Origin: Clostridiaceae bacterium Marseille-Q4149
Lineage (GTDB): Bacteria; Bacillota; Clostridia; Oscillospirales; Oscillospiraceae
Reading direction: 5' to 3'
Assembly: GCA_018228685.1 (NCBI GenBank)
Contig: CP073691.1
Coordinates: forward strand, 1,488,001 to 1,552,000
Length of the DNA: 64,000 nucleotides
Shown here: one piece after another, positions 43,598 to 51,538 of the stretch
How the letters are laid out: each line of letters opens with the position of its first letter
Numbering within the stretch: position 1 is the first letter of the stretch
Translations under genes and position numbers: made by a program
Notes under the pieces: generated by a model
What the model saw: only the letters and a program-made list of their open reading frames with translations
Told to the model about the DNA's origin: nothing
Databases searched by the model: none

Positions 43598-44218
43598 ATG
43601 AAAAAATCACATTTCCGATACTGGGAGCTGGCGCTGCTGCTGGCCCTGGCCGTGACCATTCTGTGGGGGGCGGCTTCCCTGGGGCAGCAGGAGGAGCTGG
43701 GCCGGAAGGTCATCCGCCTCCACGTCATCGCCAACTCCGACTCCCCGGAGGATCAGGCCCTGAAGCTGCGGGTCCGGGACCGGGTGCTGGCCCGGGCCCA
43801 GGAAATTCTGGAGCAGTCGGCGGACATGGAGCAGGCGGAGCAGGCCCTGACCGCCGCCTTGCCGGAGCTGACCCGGGAGGCCCGGGAAACCCTGGCGGCA
43901 GAGGGCTGCGCCCAGCCGGTCCAGGCCCGGCTGGAGCCGGCGGAGTTCCCCACCAAGGACTATGACGGCTTCTCCCTGCCCGCCGGGAAATACCTGGCCC
44001 TGCGGGTGATCATCGGCCAGGGAGCGGGGCAGAACTGGTGGTGCGTGGTGTTTCCGCCTCTGTGCACTGCCGCCGCCTGCCAGTGGCAGGACGCGGGACG
44101 GGCCGCCGGGTTGGAGGAGGATGACCTGTCCCTGATGGCGGAGGAGGACGCCGGGTACGAGCTCCGGTTCCGGTCGGTGGAGCTGTGGGAAATGCTGCGC
44201 CAGTGGCTGGGGAAATAA
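43598..44218 (+). CDS. spoIIR: Stage II sporulation protein R
   Basis: A 206-residue secreted signalling protein made in the forespore that activates SpoIIGA processing of pro-SigE in the mother cell. An N-terminal hydrophobic segment (ELALLLALAVTILWGAA) and the diagnostic VIRLHVIANSDSPEDQALKLRVRD are present. The ATG lies right behind a T run of the terminator-like hairpin. The only ribosome-binding candidate (GGACGG) is in the hairpin's right arm, so translation may depend on the RNA fold. Confidence 0.9.
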   Translation: MKKSHFRYWELALLLALAVTILWGAASLGQQEELGRKVIRLHVIANSDSPEDQALKLRVRDRVLARAQEILEQSADMEQAEQALTAALPELTREARETLAAEGCAQPVQARLEPAEFPTKDYDGFSLPAGKYLALRVIIGQGAGQNWWCVVFPPLCTAAACQWQDAGRAAGLEEDDLSLMAEEDAGYELRFRSVELWEMLRQWLGK

Positions 44219-44297
44219 GGGGGCGGATACATCTGGTTTTAGGGGCGGGGCAGAGCCCACACCCCTGCACAGCAGCCATCGGCGAAGGGCCAGCAAT

Positions 44298-44339
44298 GCT
44301 CCGACGCCCGGCAGGAGGAAGTCTGCCGGGCGTCGGAGC
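44298..44339 (-). terminator. 17 bp inverted repeat downstream of the KOR genes
   Basis: Perfect arms 44298-44314 and 44323-44339 with an eight-base loop. No T run follows, but it lies between the convergent spoIIR and porB-like genes and probably ends the long minus-strand operon. Confidence 0.7.
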
Positions 44340-44382
44340 AAAGTGTATGTGTGGAGGGTAATTGTGTGGTAAGAGGGGGGGC

Positions 44383-45282
44383 TTATTCGCCGCAGAGCTT
44401 CTTCAGCCGGGCCAGGCGGCGGTCGGTGAACTCCTGCAGCTCCTCGATATCCTGCTCCGTCAGGTGACGGAACTTCTTGAAGCGGGTGACAAACTCCTTG
44501 ACGGGCTTGGGGTTCTTCACGTCCACGGACATCTTGAACACGCCGTTTTCCACCTCGTACAGGGGGGCGAAGTTGGTCTCCACCGCCAGGCGGGCCACCT
44601 CGATGCTCTCATCGGACTTGCAGCCCCAGCCGGTGACGCAGGGATTGTACACATGCAGGTACACCAGGCCGTTGTCCACGGCCATGGCCTTCTCCAGCTT
44701 GCGGACCATATCGGGGATATAGGCGGGGCTCATGGTGGCCATATAGGGCACATCGTGCATGGCCATGATCATGGGGAAGTCCTTCTTGTTCTGCTTCTTG
44801 CCGCCGTGGCCGTTGATAACGGGGGTGGTGGAGGTCCAGGCACCCTTGGTGGTGGAGCCGCTGCGCTGATAACCGGTGTTCATGTAGCCCTCGTTATCAT
44901 AGCAGATATAGATGATCTTGTCGCCGCGCTCCGCCGCTCCGGACAGGCACTGCATGCCGGCGTCCACGGAGGCGCCGTCGCCGGCGAAGGCCACCACATT
45001 GACCTTGCGGCCGATGCGCTCATAGTGCATCTTGATACCGGCCAGCATGGAGGCCACATTGTCCAGCAGGGGGAAGAACACGGGGGTCTTGGCGCCGGAC
45101 TCCTTGTCCCAGCCCACGACGCCCACGCCGCCCATGCATCCGGGAGGCACGGCGAAGATGGTGTTGGGGCCCAGCACCTTCATGCAGGTGCGCAGAGTCA
45201 GCTCCACGTTGCAGCCCACGCAGGCGGATACGCCCGGGGAGATCTGGTCCTCATAGGTTGCCAGCTTTTCAATAACATTCAT
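44383..45282 (-). CDS. 2-oxoacid:ferredoxin oxidoreductase, beta subunit (TPP-binding)
   Basis: A 299-residue TPP-binding subunit of a POR/VOR-type enzyme. Seen are the cluster cysteines near CVGCNVEL, the TPP motif GDGASVDAGMQCLSGAAERGDKI with YDNEGYMNTGYQRSGSTTKGAWTSTTP, and a C-terminal GWGC. The enzyme oxidises a 2-oxoacid (pyruvate or a branched or aromatic analogue) to acyl-CoA and reduced ferredoxin. It is the last gene of the operon with subunits gamma, delta and alpha and the ADP-forming CoA ligase. Confidence 0.92.
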   Translation of the reverse strand: MNVIEKLATYEDQISPGVSACVGCNVELTLRTCMKVLGPNTIFAVPPGCMGGVGVVGWDKESGAKTPVFFPLLDNVASMLAGIKMHYERIGRKVNVVAFAGDGASVDAGMQCLSGAAERGDKIIYICYDNEGYMNTGYQRSGSTTKGAWTSTTPVINGHGGKKQNKKDFPMIMAMHDVPYMATMSPAYIPDMVRKLEKAMAVDNGLVYLHVYNPCVTGWGCKSDESIEVARLAVETNFAPLYEVENGVFKMSVDVKNPKPVKEFVTRFKKFRHLTEQDIEELQEFTDRRLARLKKLCGE

Positions 45283-45294
45283 GACAGTTCCTCC

Positions 45295-46485
45295 TTACAG
45301 ACCCATGACCTCGCGGTTGAGCCAGACCGTGTCGTGCTTGCCGGTCTTGCCGTCCTGAGCGATGATCTTGTCGATGGCATAGTCGATATGGGTGGCGGTG
45401 ATGTCCTCGCCGCCGAGACCGGCGATAAAGGGAACGTTGGGGACGAAGGATGCAGCCCGGTTCATGGAGGCGCAGATCTCCTCATAGATGATGCCGGTGT
45501 TCCAGCCGAAGGACACGTTGCGGTCCACCACGCCGAAGGCCCGCTTGCCGGAGAGCACCTTGGCCACCCGGTCGCAGGGGAAGGGACGGACCATGCGCAT
45601 CTTCAGCAGGCCCACCTTCTTGCCGTCGGCCCGGGCCTTGTCCACCCGGTCCTTGGCAACGCCGGTCATGGAGCCCATGGTGACGATGACGTAATCCGCG
45701 TCGTCGCAGCGGTACTCCTCCACGGCGCCGCCGTAGCTGCGGCCGAACTTCTCGCCGTACACCTTGTCCAGCTCCTCCAGGAGCTTCAGGGCGTTCTGCT
45801 GGCCCATCATGTGCTTGAGGCGGTACTCGGTCAGCAGGTTGCCGTTGGTCAGGGGGTCAACGGCCATGGGACGCTGGGGATCCAGGATGATGTGCTCGGG
45901 CACATACTTGGGCAGGAACTCGTCCACCTGCTCCTGGGTGGGAATCTCCACCCGCTCGGACATGTGGGACAGGTAGAAGCCGTCGAAGCAGACGTTGATG
46001 GGCAGCAGGACATTCTTGTCCTCGGCAATGCGGTAGGCCATGATCATGGTGTCCAGAATCTCCTGGTTGTCCTCCACATAGATCTGCAGCCAGCCGGCGT
46101 CACGGACGGTCAGGGAGTCCTGGGGACCGCCCCACAGGGTCTGGGGAGAGATCATCTCGCGGTTGGCCACGGCCATGACCACCGGCAGACGCAGGGTGGA
46201 GGCCCGGAAATAGGGCTCATACATCAGGGACAGGCCCTGGGAGGCGCTGGCGGTGAACACGCGGGAGCCGGCCAGGGACGCGCCGGTGACAACGCTCATG
46301 GCGGACAGCTCGCTCTCCACCTCGCTGACGCTGCTGTCCAGCTTGCCGCCGGTGACGAAGTCGGCCAGATACTCCACGATGGGAGTCTGGGGGGTGATGG
46401 GATAGGCGGCGATGATATCGGGACGGCACAGTGCCGCGCCAATGGCGGCAGCCATATTGCCGTTGATGACCTGAATGTCAGCCAT
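45295..46485 (-). CDS. 2-oxoacid:ferredoxin oxidoreductase, alpha subunit
   Basis: A 396-residue alpha subunit (NGNMAAAIGAALCRPDIIAAYPITPQTPIVEYLADF; TASASQGLSLMYEP; WGGPQDSLTVRD). These motifs are closest to PorA of four-subunit pyruvate or 2-ketoisovalerate oxidoreductases. The start at 46485 follows AAAGGAGGAG, and the ATG shares a base with the delta-subunit stop. Substrate choice cannot be settled by eye. Confidence 0.92.
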   Translation of the reverse strand: MADIQVINGNMAAAIGAALCRPDIIAAYPITPQTPIVEYLADFVTGGKLDSSVSEVESELSAMSVVTGASLAGSRVFTASASQGLSLMYEPYFRASTLRLPVVMAVANREMISPQTLWGGPQDSLTVRDAGWLQIYVEDNQEILDTMIMAYRIAEDKNVLLPINVCFDGFYLSHMSERVEIPTQEQVDEFLPKYVPEHIILDPQRPMAVDPLTNGNLLTEYRLKHMMGQQNALKLLEELDKVYGEKFGRSYGGAVEEYRCDDADYVIVTMGSMTGVAKDRVDKARADGKKVGLLKMRMVRPFPCDRVAKVLSGKRAFGVVDRNVSFGWNTGIIYEEICASMNRAASFVPNVPFIAGLGGEDITATHIDYAIDKIIAQDGKTGKHDTVWLNREVMGL

Positions 46486-46757
46486 TAGTTCTCCTCCTTT
46501 ACCGGCTGCATGGTGATGGCGCCCTTCTTGCACTCGTGGGCACAGATACCGCAGCCCTTGCAGTAATCGTAGCAGATCTCGAACGAACCGTCCTCGTGGC
46601 GGCGGATGGAGTTAACGGGACAGTACATCAGGCACATGCCGCACTTGACGCACTTGTCGGTGTCCATCACGGGCTTGCGGGTCCGCCATTTACCGGTCTG
46701 GATAATGTGCAGGCCCTCCGGTCCGATGGGGACGATGTAATCACTGATAAATTTCAT
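46485..46757 (-). CDS. 2-oxoacid:ferredoxin oxidoreductase, delta (ferredoxin) subunit
   Basis: A 90-residue 2[4Fe-4S] ferredoxin-like subunit with CVKCGMCLMYCP and CKGCGICAHECKKGAI motifs. It passes electrons from the TPP subunit to external ferredoxin. The start at 46757 follows GGGGAGGAA; an upstream ATG seven codons earlier has no ribosome site. Confidence 0.93.
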   Translation of the reverse strand: MKFISDYIVPIGPEGLHIIQTGKWRTRKPVMDTDKCVKCGMCLMYCPVNSIRRHEDGSFEICYDYCKGCGICAHECKKGAITMQPVKEEN

Positions 46758-46770
46758 GGTGTTCCTCCCC

Positions 46771-47316
46771 TTATTCAAATGTGTACAGCTTCACTTCGTT
46801 ATAGCCGCGGCGGAAGGTCTCCACGTTCTTCTCGCCGAAGAAGCGGCAGATGACCTTTTCCAGCTCGTCCTTGTCCACCCAGCCGGTGGCACGGACGAAG
46901 GCGCCCAGCATGATGGTGTTGGTGATGGGACGGCCCAGCATCTCCAGGGCGATGGAGGTGGCGTCCAGCCAGGCCACGGTCTTGACGTTGGGATTTTTCA
47001 CCAGGTCCGCGCCGTTTTCGGCCTTGGTGTTGACAATGAAATAGGAGTTCTCCGTCAGGCCGTCGAACACCGGGGCGGAGATCAGCAGGCTGGGATCCAG
47101 CACCAGGGTGCAGTTGGGATGATAGACCTGGTTCTTGGGACGGATCTTCTCATCGCCCAGGCGCACATAGGACGTGACCGGCGCGCCCTGGCGCTCGAAG
47201 CCGAAAAACGGGATGGAATTGCCGTATTTTCCACTGGCTACCGCAGCGTGGACCAGCATTTCGCCGGCCTTCACCGTGCCCAGACCGCCGATGCCGTGGA
47301 GTCTGATTTCTTTCAT
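46771..47316 (-). CDS. 2-oxoacid:ferredoxin oxidoreductase, gamma subunit
   Basis: A 181-residue gamma subunit that binds CoA (KEIRLHGIGGLGTVKAGEMLVHAA; PFFGFERQGAPVTSYVRL; MLGAFVRATG). The complete gamma-delta-alpha-beta order is the arrangement known from archaeal and clostridial POR/VOR operons. The start at 47316 follows GGAGCG. Confidence 0.92.
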   Translation of the reverse strand: MKEIRLHGIGGLGTVKAGEMLVHAAVASGKYGNSIPFFGFERQGAPVTSYVRLGDEKIRPKNQVYHPNCTLVLDPSLLISAPVFDGLTENSYFIVNTKAENGADLVKNPNVKTVAWLDATSIALEMLGRPITNTIMLGAFVRATGWVDKDELEKVICRFFGEKNVETFRRGYNEVKLYTFE

Positions 47317-47353
47317 ATCGCTACGCTCCTTCATATTCCGCATGTGCGGCGTT

Positions 47354-48031
47354 TTACTTTTTCATGACCACCATGGCGTCCACGGCGGTGGCCGGACGGC
47401 CGTCGCCATAGAGCATCAGGGGATTGATGTCCACCTCGGTGATCTCCGGGTGCTCCTCCACCAGGCGGGACAGGCACATCAGGGCCTCCACGATCTCCTC
47501 CCGGCGGTACTGCTGGCCCCGCAGGCCCTGGCAGGCCTTGGCCAGCGGCGTTTCATCGATCATATCCTCGGCATCCTGGCGGGTGATAGGCAGCACACGC
47601 AGGGACACCGCGTGCAGCAGCTCCACCAGCACGCCGCCCAGGCCCGCCATGATCACATGGCCGAACTGGGGATCCGTGCTGACGCCCAGCAGGACCTCGA
47701 AGCCCTTGGGCAGCATCTGCTCAGCCAGAACGCCCTGGACCCGGGCCCCGGGGGCATTTTTGGCGGCGTTGGCCATGATGGTGTCGTAGGCGGCCTGCAT
47801 GCCGTCCACATCCGTGACGTTCAGCACCACGCAGCCCACGTCGGTTTTGTGGAGAATGTCGTCGGACAGGACCTTCATGGCCACGGGGAAGCCCAGCTGA
47901 CGGGAGGCGGCCTCGAAGGCGGCCCGGTCGGGCTTGTCCAGCAGCACGGAGGCCACCATCCGCACGCCGCAGGAGGACAGAAGGCTGCTGCTGTCGCGCT
48001 CGTTCAGAGCGACGGTATTCTTTTCAGACAT
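47354..48031 (-). CDS. ADP-forming acyl-CoA synthetase, beta (ATP-grasp) subunit
   Basis: A 225-residue ATP-grasp subunit (FPVAMKVLSDDILHKTDVGCV; GFEVLLGVSTDPQFGHVIMAGLGG; EVDINPLM). With the alpha subunit it converts acyl-CoA, ADP and phosphate to the free acid and ATP. This gives substrate-level phosphorylation directly from the KOR product. It lies three bases after the alpha gene. Confidence 0.9.
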   Translation of the reverse strand: MSEKNTVALNERDSSSLLSSCGVRMVASVLLDKPDRAAFEAASRQLGFPVAMKVLSDDILHKTDVGCVVLNVTDVDGMQAAYDTIMANAAKNAPGARVQGVLAEQMLPKGFEVLLGVSTDPQFGHVIMAGLGGVLVELLHAVSLRVLPITRQDAEDMIDETPLAKACQGLRGQQYRREEIVEALMCLSRLVEEHPEITEVDINPLMLYGDGRPATAVDAMVVMKK

Positions 48032-48034
48032 GGC

Positions 48035-49468
48035 TCAGTCCTCCTTCTGCCGCCGGCGAAAGGCGGCGTAATTGCACATATTCTTCGCTGCCAGGACGGC
48101 CTTGTCCGGGGCGTCGAAGGTACACAGGCCCGCCTGCTCCATGATGCGCCGGGCCGGAGAGGTATAAGCGCCGGCCATGACGCAGTAGAACACAGGCTTT
48201 TCCTGGGCCTGGGGGGTGGTTTCGGTCATCTTCACCAGCTCACGGGCCAGCTCCTCCTGGGGCAGGAAGGTGGGCACCACCGTGATGAACACCACGGCGT
48301 CCACGTTTTCATCCTGCAGGACGATCTGGAGGCCGTCCACATGGTTGCGCACGGAGGCGGAGGCGGTGATATCCGCGTAGCCCTCCGGGTGGCAGATGTT
48401 GGCCATGGGCTGCTGGGTGGCGGCCAGGCGGGCCTTGGTATCGTCGGACACCAGGGGCATCTTCAGCTGGGGCCACCGGGCGATGGCGTCGGTGCAGTAG
48501 ATGCCGGGGCCGCCGGCCTGGGAATACAGGAACAGATTGCCGCCGCCGGGCAGGGGCAGGCGGTCGAAGGCCTGGAGGGTGTCGATGAGCTCGTCGATGG
48601 TGTCCACCCGGACCACGCCGGTCTGCTTGAACATGGCGTCGTACACGGCGTCGGACCCGGCCATGGAGCCGGTGTGGGAATTGGCGGCTGCGCCGCCCAG
48701 GGCGCTGCGGCCCACCTTCAGCACCACGATGGGCTTTTTGCGGCTGACCCGCTTCAGGGTCTCGGCCAGCTCACGGCCGTTGCCGCAGCCCTCCATATAG
48801 ATGCCGATGACCCGGGTGGAGTCGTCGGTCTCGAAATAGTTCAGCAGGTCCACAAAGTCCACATCGGCCATGTTGCCGATGGAGATGAACTTGTTATACA
48901 GCACCGGCTCCACCCGTCCGGCGCCCTCCATCAGGATGGTGCTGGCCAGAGCGCCGCTCTGGGAGATGAAGGTGATGCCGCTGGGCTGGCCGAAGGACGA
49001 GAAGGGCACGCCGGTGTCCACGAAGGTGGTATCCACCAGGCTGCGGTTGTCGATGACGCCGATGCAGTTGGGGCCCACCACCCGGATGCCGTATTTCTCC
49101 GCCGTGCGCATCAGGCGGGCCTGGCGGTCGATGCCCTCGGGGGTCTTGGTCTCGGCGTAGTCCGCCGCGGCGCAGACGATGAACTTTACATCGCCCTTTT
49201 CCTCCATGCGGCGGTCCAGATCGTCCATGACGCTGTAGATCATCCGGGAGGGCATGATCAGGACCACCAGGTCCACATGGCCCTCCACCTCCGCCAGGGA
49301 GGGGGAGCAGGGATAGCCCAGGATCTCCGTTTCCTTGGGATTCACCGGATACACCTTTCCGGGGTAGCCCTTTTCCCGCATATTGCGGATCGCCACAAAG
49401 CCGGCCTTCCCCGGGTTGGAGGAAGCGCCCACCACGGCGATGCCGTCAGGCTGGAATAATTGCTTCAT
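48035..49468 (-). CDS. ADP-forming acyl-CoA synthetase, alpha subunit
   Basis: A 477-residue subunit with a CoA-binding Rossmann domain (GIAVVGASSNPGKAGFVAIRN) and succinyl-CoA-ligase-like domains. The phosphorylated histidine is probably in AAANSHTGSMAGSD. The start at 49468 follows GAGGTGAG. Together with the beta subunit it resembles archaeal ACD enzymes of amino-acid fermentation. Which acyl-CoA it uses (acetyl, branched, aryl) is open. Confidence 0.92.
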   Translation of the reverse strand: MKQLFQPDGIAVVGASSNPGKAGFVAIRNMREKGYPGKVYPVNPKETEILGYPCSPSLAEVEGHVDLVVLIMPSRMIYSVMDDLDRRMEEKGDVKFIVCAAADYAETKTPEGIDRQARLMRTAEKYGIRVVGPNCIGVIDNRSLVDTTFVDTGVPFSSFGQPSGITFISQSGALASTILMEGAGRVEPVLYNKFISIGNMADVDFVDLLNYFETDDSTRVIGIYMEGCGNGRELAETLKRVSRKKPIVVLKVGRSALGGAAANSHTGSMAGSDAVYDAMFKQTGVVRVDTIDELIDTLQAFDRLPLPGGGNLFLYSQAGGPGIYCTDAIARWPQLKMPLVSDDTKARLAATQQPMANICHPEGYADITASASVRNHVDGLQIVLQDENVDAVVFITVVPTFLPQEELARELVKMTETTPQAQEKPVFYCVMAGAYTSPARRIMEQAGLCTFDAPDKAVLAAKNMCNYAAFRRRQKED

Positions 49469-49507
49469 GCTTGTTCTCACCTCAAAATTCAGGATTCCTG
49501 CATGGGG

Positions 49508-49792
49508 TCAGGAGAGGCCCCACTGACCGCCGTCCAGAATGCCCACCACGGCCATGTCCACCGGGGCCTCCGCACACTTGCAGGCGTAGCGTGCGTTGCT
49601 GCCCCGGGTCACCAGAACGAAGTTGCCCTCGCCGCAGCCGATGGTGTCCGCTGCGGCAAACACCGGGCCGTCTGCCTCCAGGCTGCCCCGGTCGTTCAGA
49701 GCCGCCGCCTGGACCAGCACGATGCTGTGGCCCACCAGCTTCTCGTTTTTCACGGTGGAAATGATCTTTCCGATCACCTTGCATACATACAT
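49508..49792 (-). CDS. BMC-P pentameric vertex protein (EutN/CcmL family)
   Basis: A 94-residue EutN/CcmL protein that caps the icosahedral vertices of a bacterial microcompartment. The family pattern is clear: MYVCKVIGKIISTVKNEKLVGH at the start, DTIGCGEGNFVLVTRGSNARY in the middle, VDMAVVGILD at the end. A GAGGAGG lies upstream. It sits between the cargo enzymes and the acyl-CoA ligase and is the only vertex protein in the window. Confidence 0.95.
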   Translation of the reverse strand: MYVCKVIGKIISTVKNEKLVGHSIVLVQAAALNDRGSLEADGPVFAAADTIGCGEGNFVLVTRGSNARYACKCAEAPVDMAVVGILDGGQWGLS

Positions 49793-49921
49793 GACTCAGT
49801 TCCTCCTCGTTTTGTCCATATGCAGGCAAAGCATTCCGTTTATCTGCTTATAGCCTGACATATTTTCGGGGAAATGTCTGTCATTTCCATTACATTTTTG
49901 CGCTTTTGTTCCGCCGGGGGG
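49793..49921 (-). promoter_or_regulatory. Intergenic region with possible third Crp/Fnr site
   Basis: TGTCA-TTTCCA-TTACA at 49879-49894 differs by one base from the TGTAA-N6-TTACA palindrome found twice elsewhere in this locus. A -10-like TATAAG (49852-49847) follows on the minus strand, about 5 bp off the spacing of the other two sites. It may give eutN, the CoA ligase and the KOR genes a second promoter. Confidence 0.4.
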
Positions 49922-51538
49922 TCAGTGCTCCAGCACCTGGCCCCGCTGGAGGTCGTCGGTAAGCTGGCCGTTCCAGGCGGCGATATGGCCACCCTTGATG
50001 GTGGCCACCGGCCAGCCCCGCAGGGTGCGGCCCTGGAACAGGGAGAAGTCCGAACGGCTCAGCAGCTGGCGGGGGTCCACGGTGCGGGCGGCCCGCAGGT
50101 CCACCAGCACCAGGTCCGCGTCGCTGCCGGGGAGAATGGTCCCCTTCCGGGGATATACGCCGAAGATCCTGGCGGGGTTCATGGTCATCAGGGGCACCAG
50201 CTTCTCAATGGGCAGCTCCTGGCGATAAATGCCCTCGTCCAGGACGCTGACCAGGTGGGTACCCAGGGTGGGATATCCGGCTCCGGCCTCCCGCATGCCA
50301 GAGGACACCTGCTTTTCACCGGCGGTAAGCACGGTGTTGTCGGTGCCGATGGTGTCGATGAGGCCGCTGCGGATGCCGTCCCAGAGGGCCTTGCGGCTCT
50401 CCGGCTCACGGATGGGCGGCAGCATCTTGCCGTAGGCCCCGATGGGGCTGTCGGTATCCAGGCAGAGATAGGGGGAGGTGGTCTCCACATAGAGGTTGGG
50501 GTGCTTGTCGGCGGCCAGGGCCTCCATGGCCTCCCGGGTGGAGCTGTGGACCACATAGGTGCGCACGCCCATTTCCCGAGCAAAGTACGCCGCCCGGCGG
50601 ACGGCCTCGCCTTCGGCCAGGTTGGGGTGGGTGCGGTTCCAGTCGGCCAGAGTGTCCAGCGGCTGGGACTGCATATCCTCCGTGGCATAGTCGCAGATGG
50701 AGGTGTTTTCGCAGTGGATGCTGAGGATGGGGTGGGCCGTGGGAGGCAGCTGCTTCATGCGCTGCATCAGCCGGATGATGAAGCCGTCCTCCTGGTGGGG
50801 GTACAGGCCCGGCACGCCGCACATGTACACCTTGAAGGAGTTCATGCCCTGGCTGGAATACAGGGGCAGCTCGTCGATCTGCTGCTGCTCCCGCAGGGAG
50901 AAGTGGGGGATCATGTCCACCCGGGACAGCTGGGACACCTCCCGGCGCAGGCGGTCGATCACCGGCAGATAGCTGCCGGGCTGATTGAAGTAGGTGCCGA
51001 TGGTGGTGACGCCCCCCAGGATGGCGGAGCGGGTCTCGCTCTCCAGCTCCTGGCCGAAGGGCACCGCCAGGCCCAGGTGGGTGTGGGGGTCGATGATCCC
51101 CGGCAGCACATACAGGCCGGAGGCGTCGATGACCCGGCGGCCCCGGGGCACCTCCGCCGTCAGGGCGGCGATCTTCCCGCCCCGGACGCACACATTCAGC
51201 GGCAGGCAGCCCATCTCCGGCAGCACGCAGGTGCCGCCCAGGATGACCAGGTCATACTCCTCCCCGCCCCCTCCGGCGGCCTGGGGCCGCAGGGGCGCGG
51301 CGGGAGCGGGCCGGGATACGGAGGCCGGCTGCGGCGCAGCCGGGGCGGGCCGGGGTGCCGGCTGCGGGGCGGCAGCCGTCCGGGCGGCCGCCTGGGCGGC
51401 GTCCACCAGCTTCACGCCCCGGCGCTGGGCCAGCTCCCGGGCCAGGTCCGTCAGCCGGTCCTCGGGTCCCATCACCAGCTCCGTCTCCCCCCGGCGCACC
51501 AGGGCGAGAACGTCGTCGGAGGTGAGGATCCGTTTCAT
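49922..51538 (-). CDS. Hydantoinase/dihydropyrimidinase-like amidohydrolase with BMC targeting domain
   Basis: A 538-residue protein in three parts. Residues 1-48 match the N-terminus of the neighbouring aldolase (T-x-(E/D)-DVLA, then LTDLARE and G-(V/M)-x-(L/I)-V). Residues 49-93 are an Ala/Pro linker. From about 95 follows a D-hydantoinase-type amidohydrolase. Metal ligands are visible as H152 and H154 (PHTH), K236 (carbamylated lysine, SFKVYM), H275 (IHCEN), H331 (VVHSST) and D400 (GTDN). It should open a cyclic amide such as a hydantoin, dihydropyrimidine or related imide. It overlaps the aldolase gene by four bases. Confidence 0.88.
   Translation of the reverse strand: MKRILTSDDVLALVRRGETELVMGPEDRLTDLARELAQRRGVKLVDAAQAAARTAAAPQPAPRPAPAAPQPASVSRPAPAAPLRPQAAGGGGEEYDLVILGGTCVLPEMGCLPLNVCVRGGKIAALTAEVPRGRRVIDASGLYVLPGIIDPHTHLGLAVPFGQELESETRSAILGGVTTIGTYFNQPGSYLPVIDRLRREVSQLSRVDMIPHFSLREQQQIDELPLYSSQGMNSFKVYMCGVPGLYPHQEDGFIIRLMQRMKQLPPTAHPILSIHCENTSICDYATEDMQSQPLDTLADWNRTHPNLAEGEAVRRAAYFAREMGVRTYVVHSSTREAMEALAADKHPNLYVETTSPYLCLDTDSPIGAYGKMLPPIREPESRKALWDGIRSGLIDTIGTDNTVLTAGEKQVSSGMREAGAGYPTLGTHLVSVLDEGIYRQELPIEKLVPLMTMNPARIFGVYPRKGTILPGSDADLVLVDLRAARTVDPRQLLSRSDFSLFQGRTLRGWPVATIKGGHIAAWNGQLTDDLQRGQVLEH

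Noticed and set aside
49922..51538. Dihydroorotase or housekeeping pyrimidine enzyme
   Set aside because: The metal-site arrangement is hydantoinase-like, the protein carries a BMC-type N-terminal domain and linker, and no pyr genes are near.
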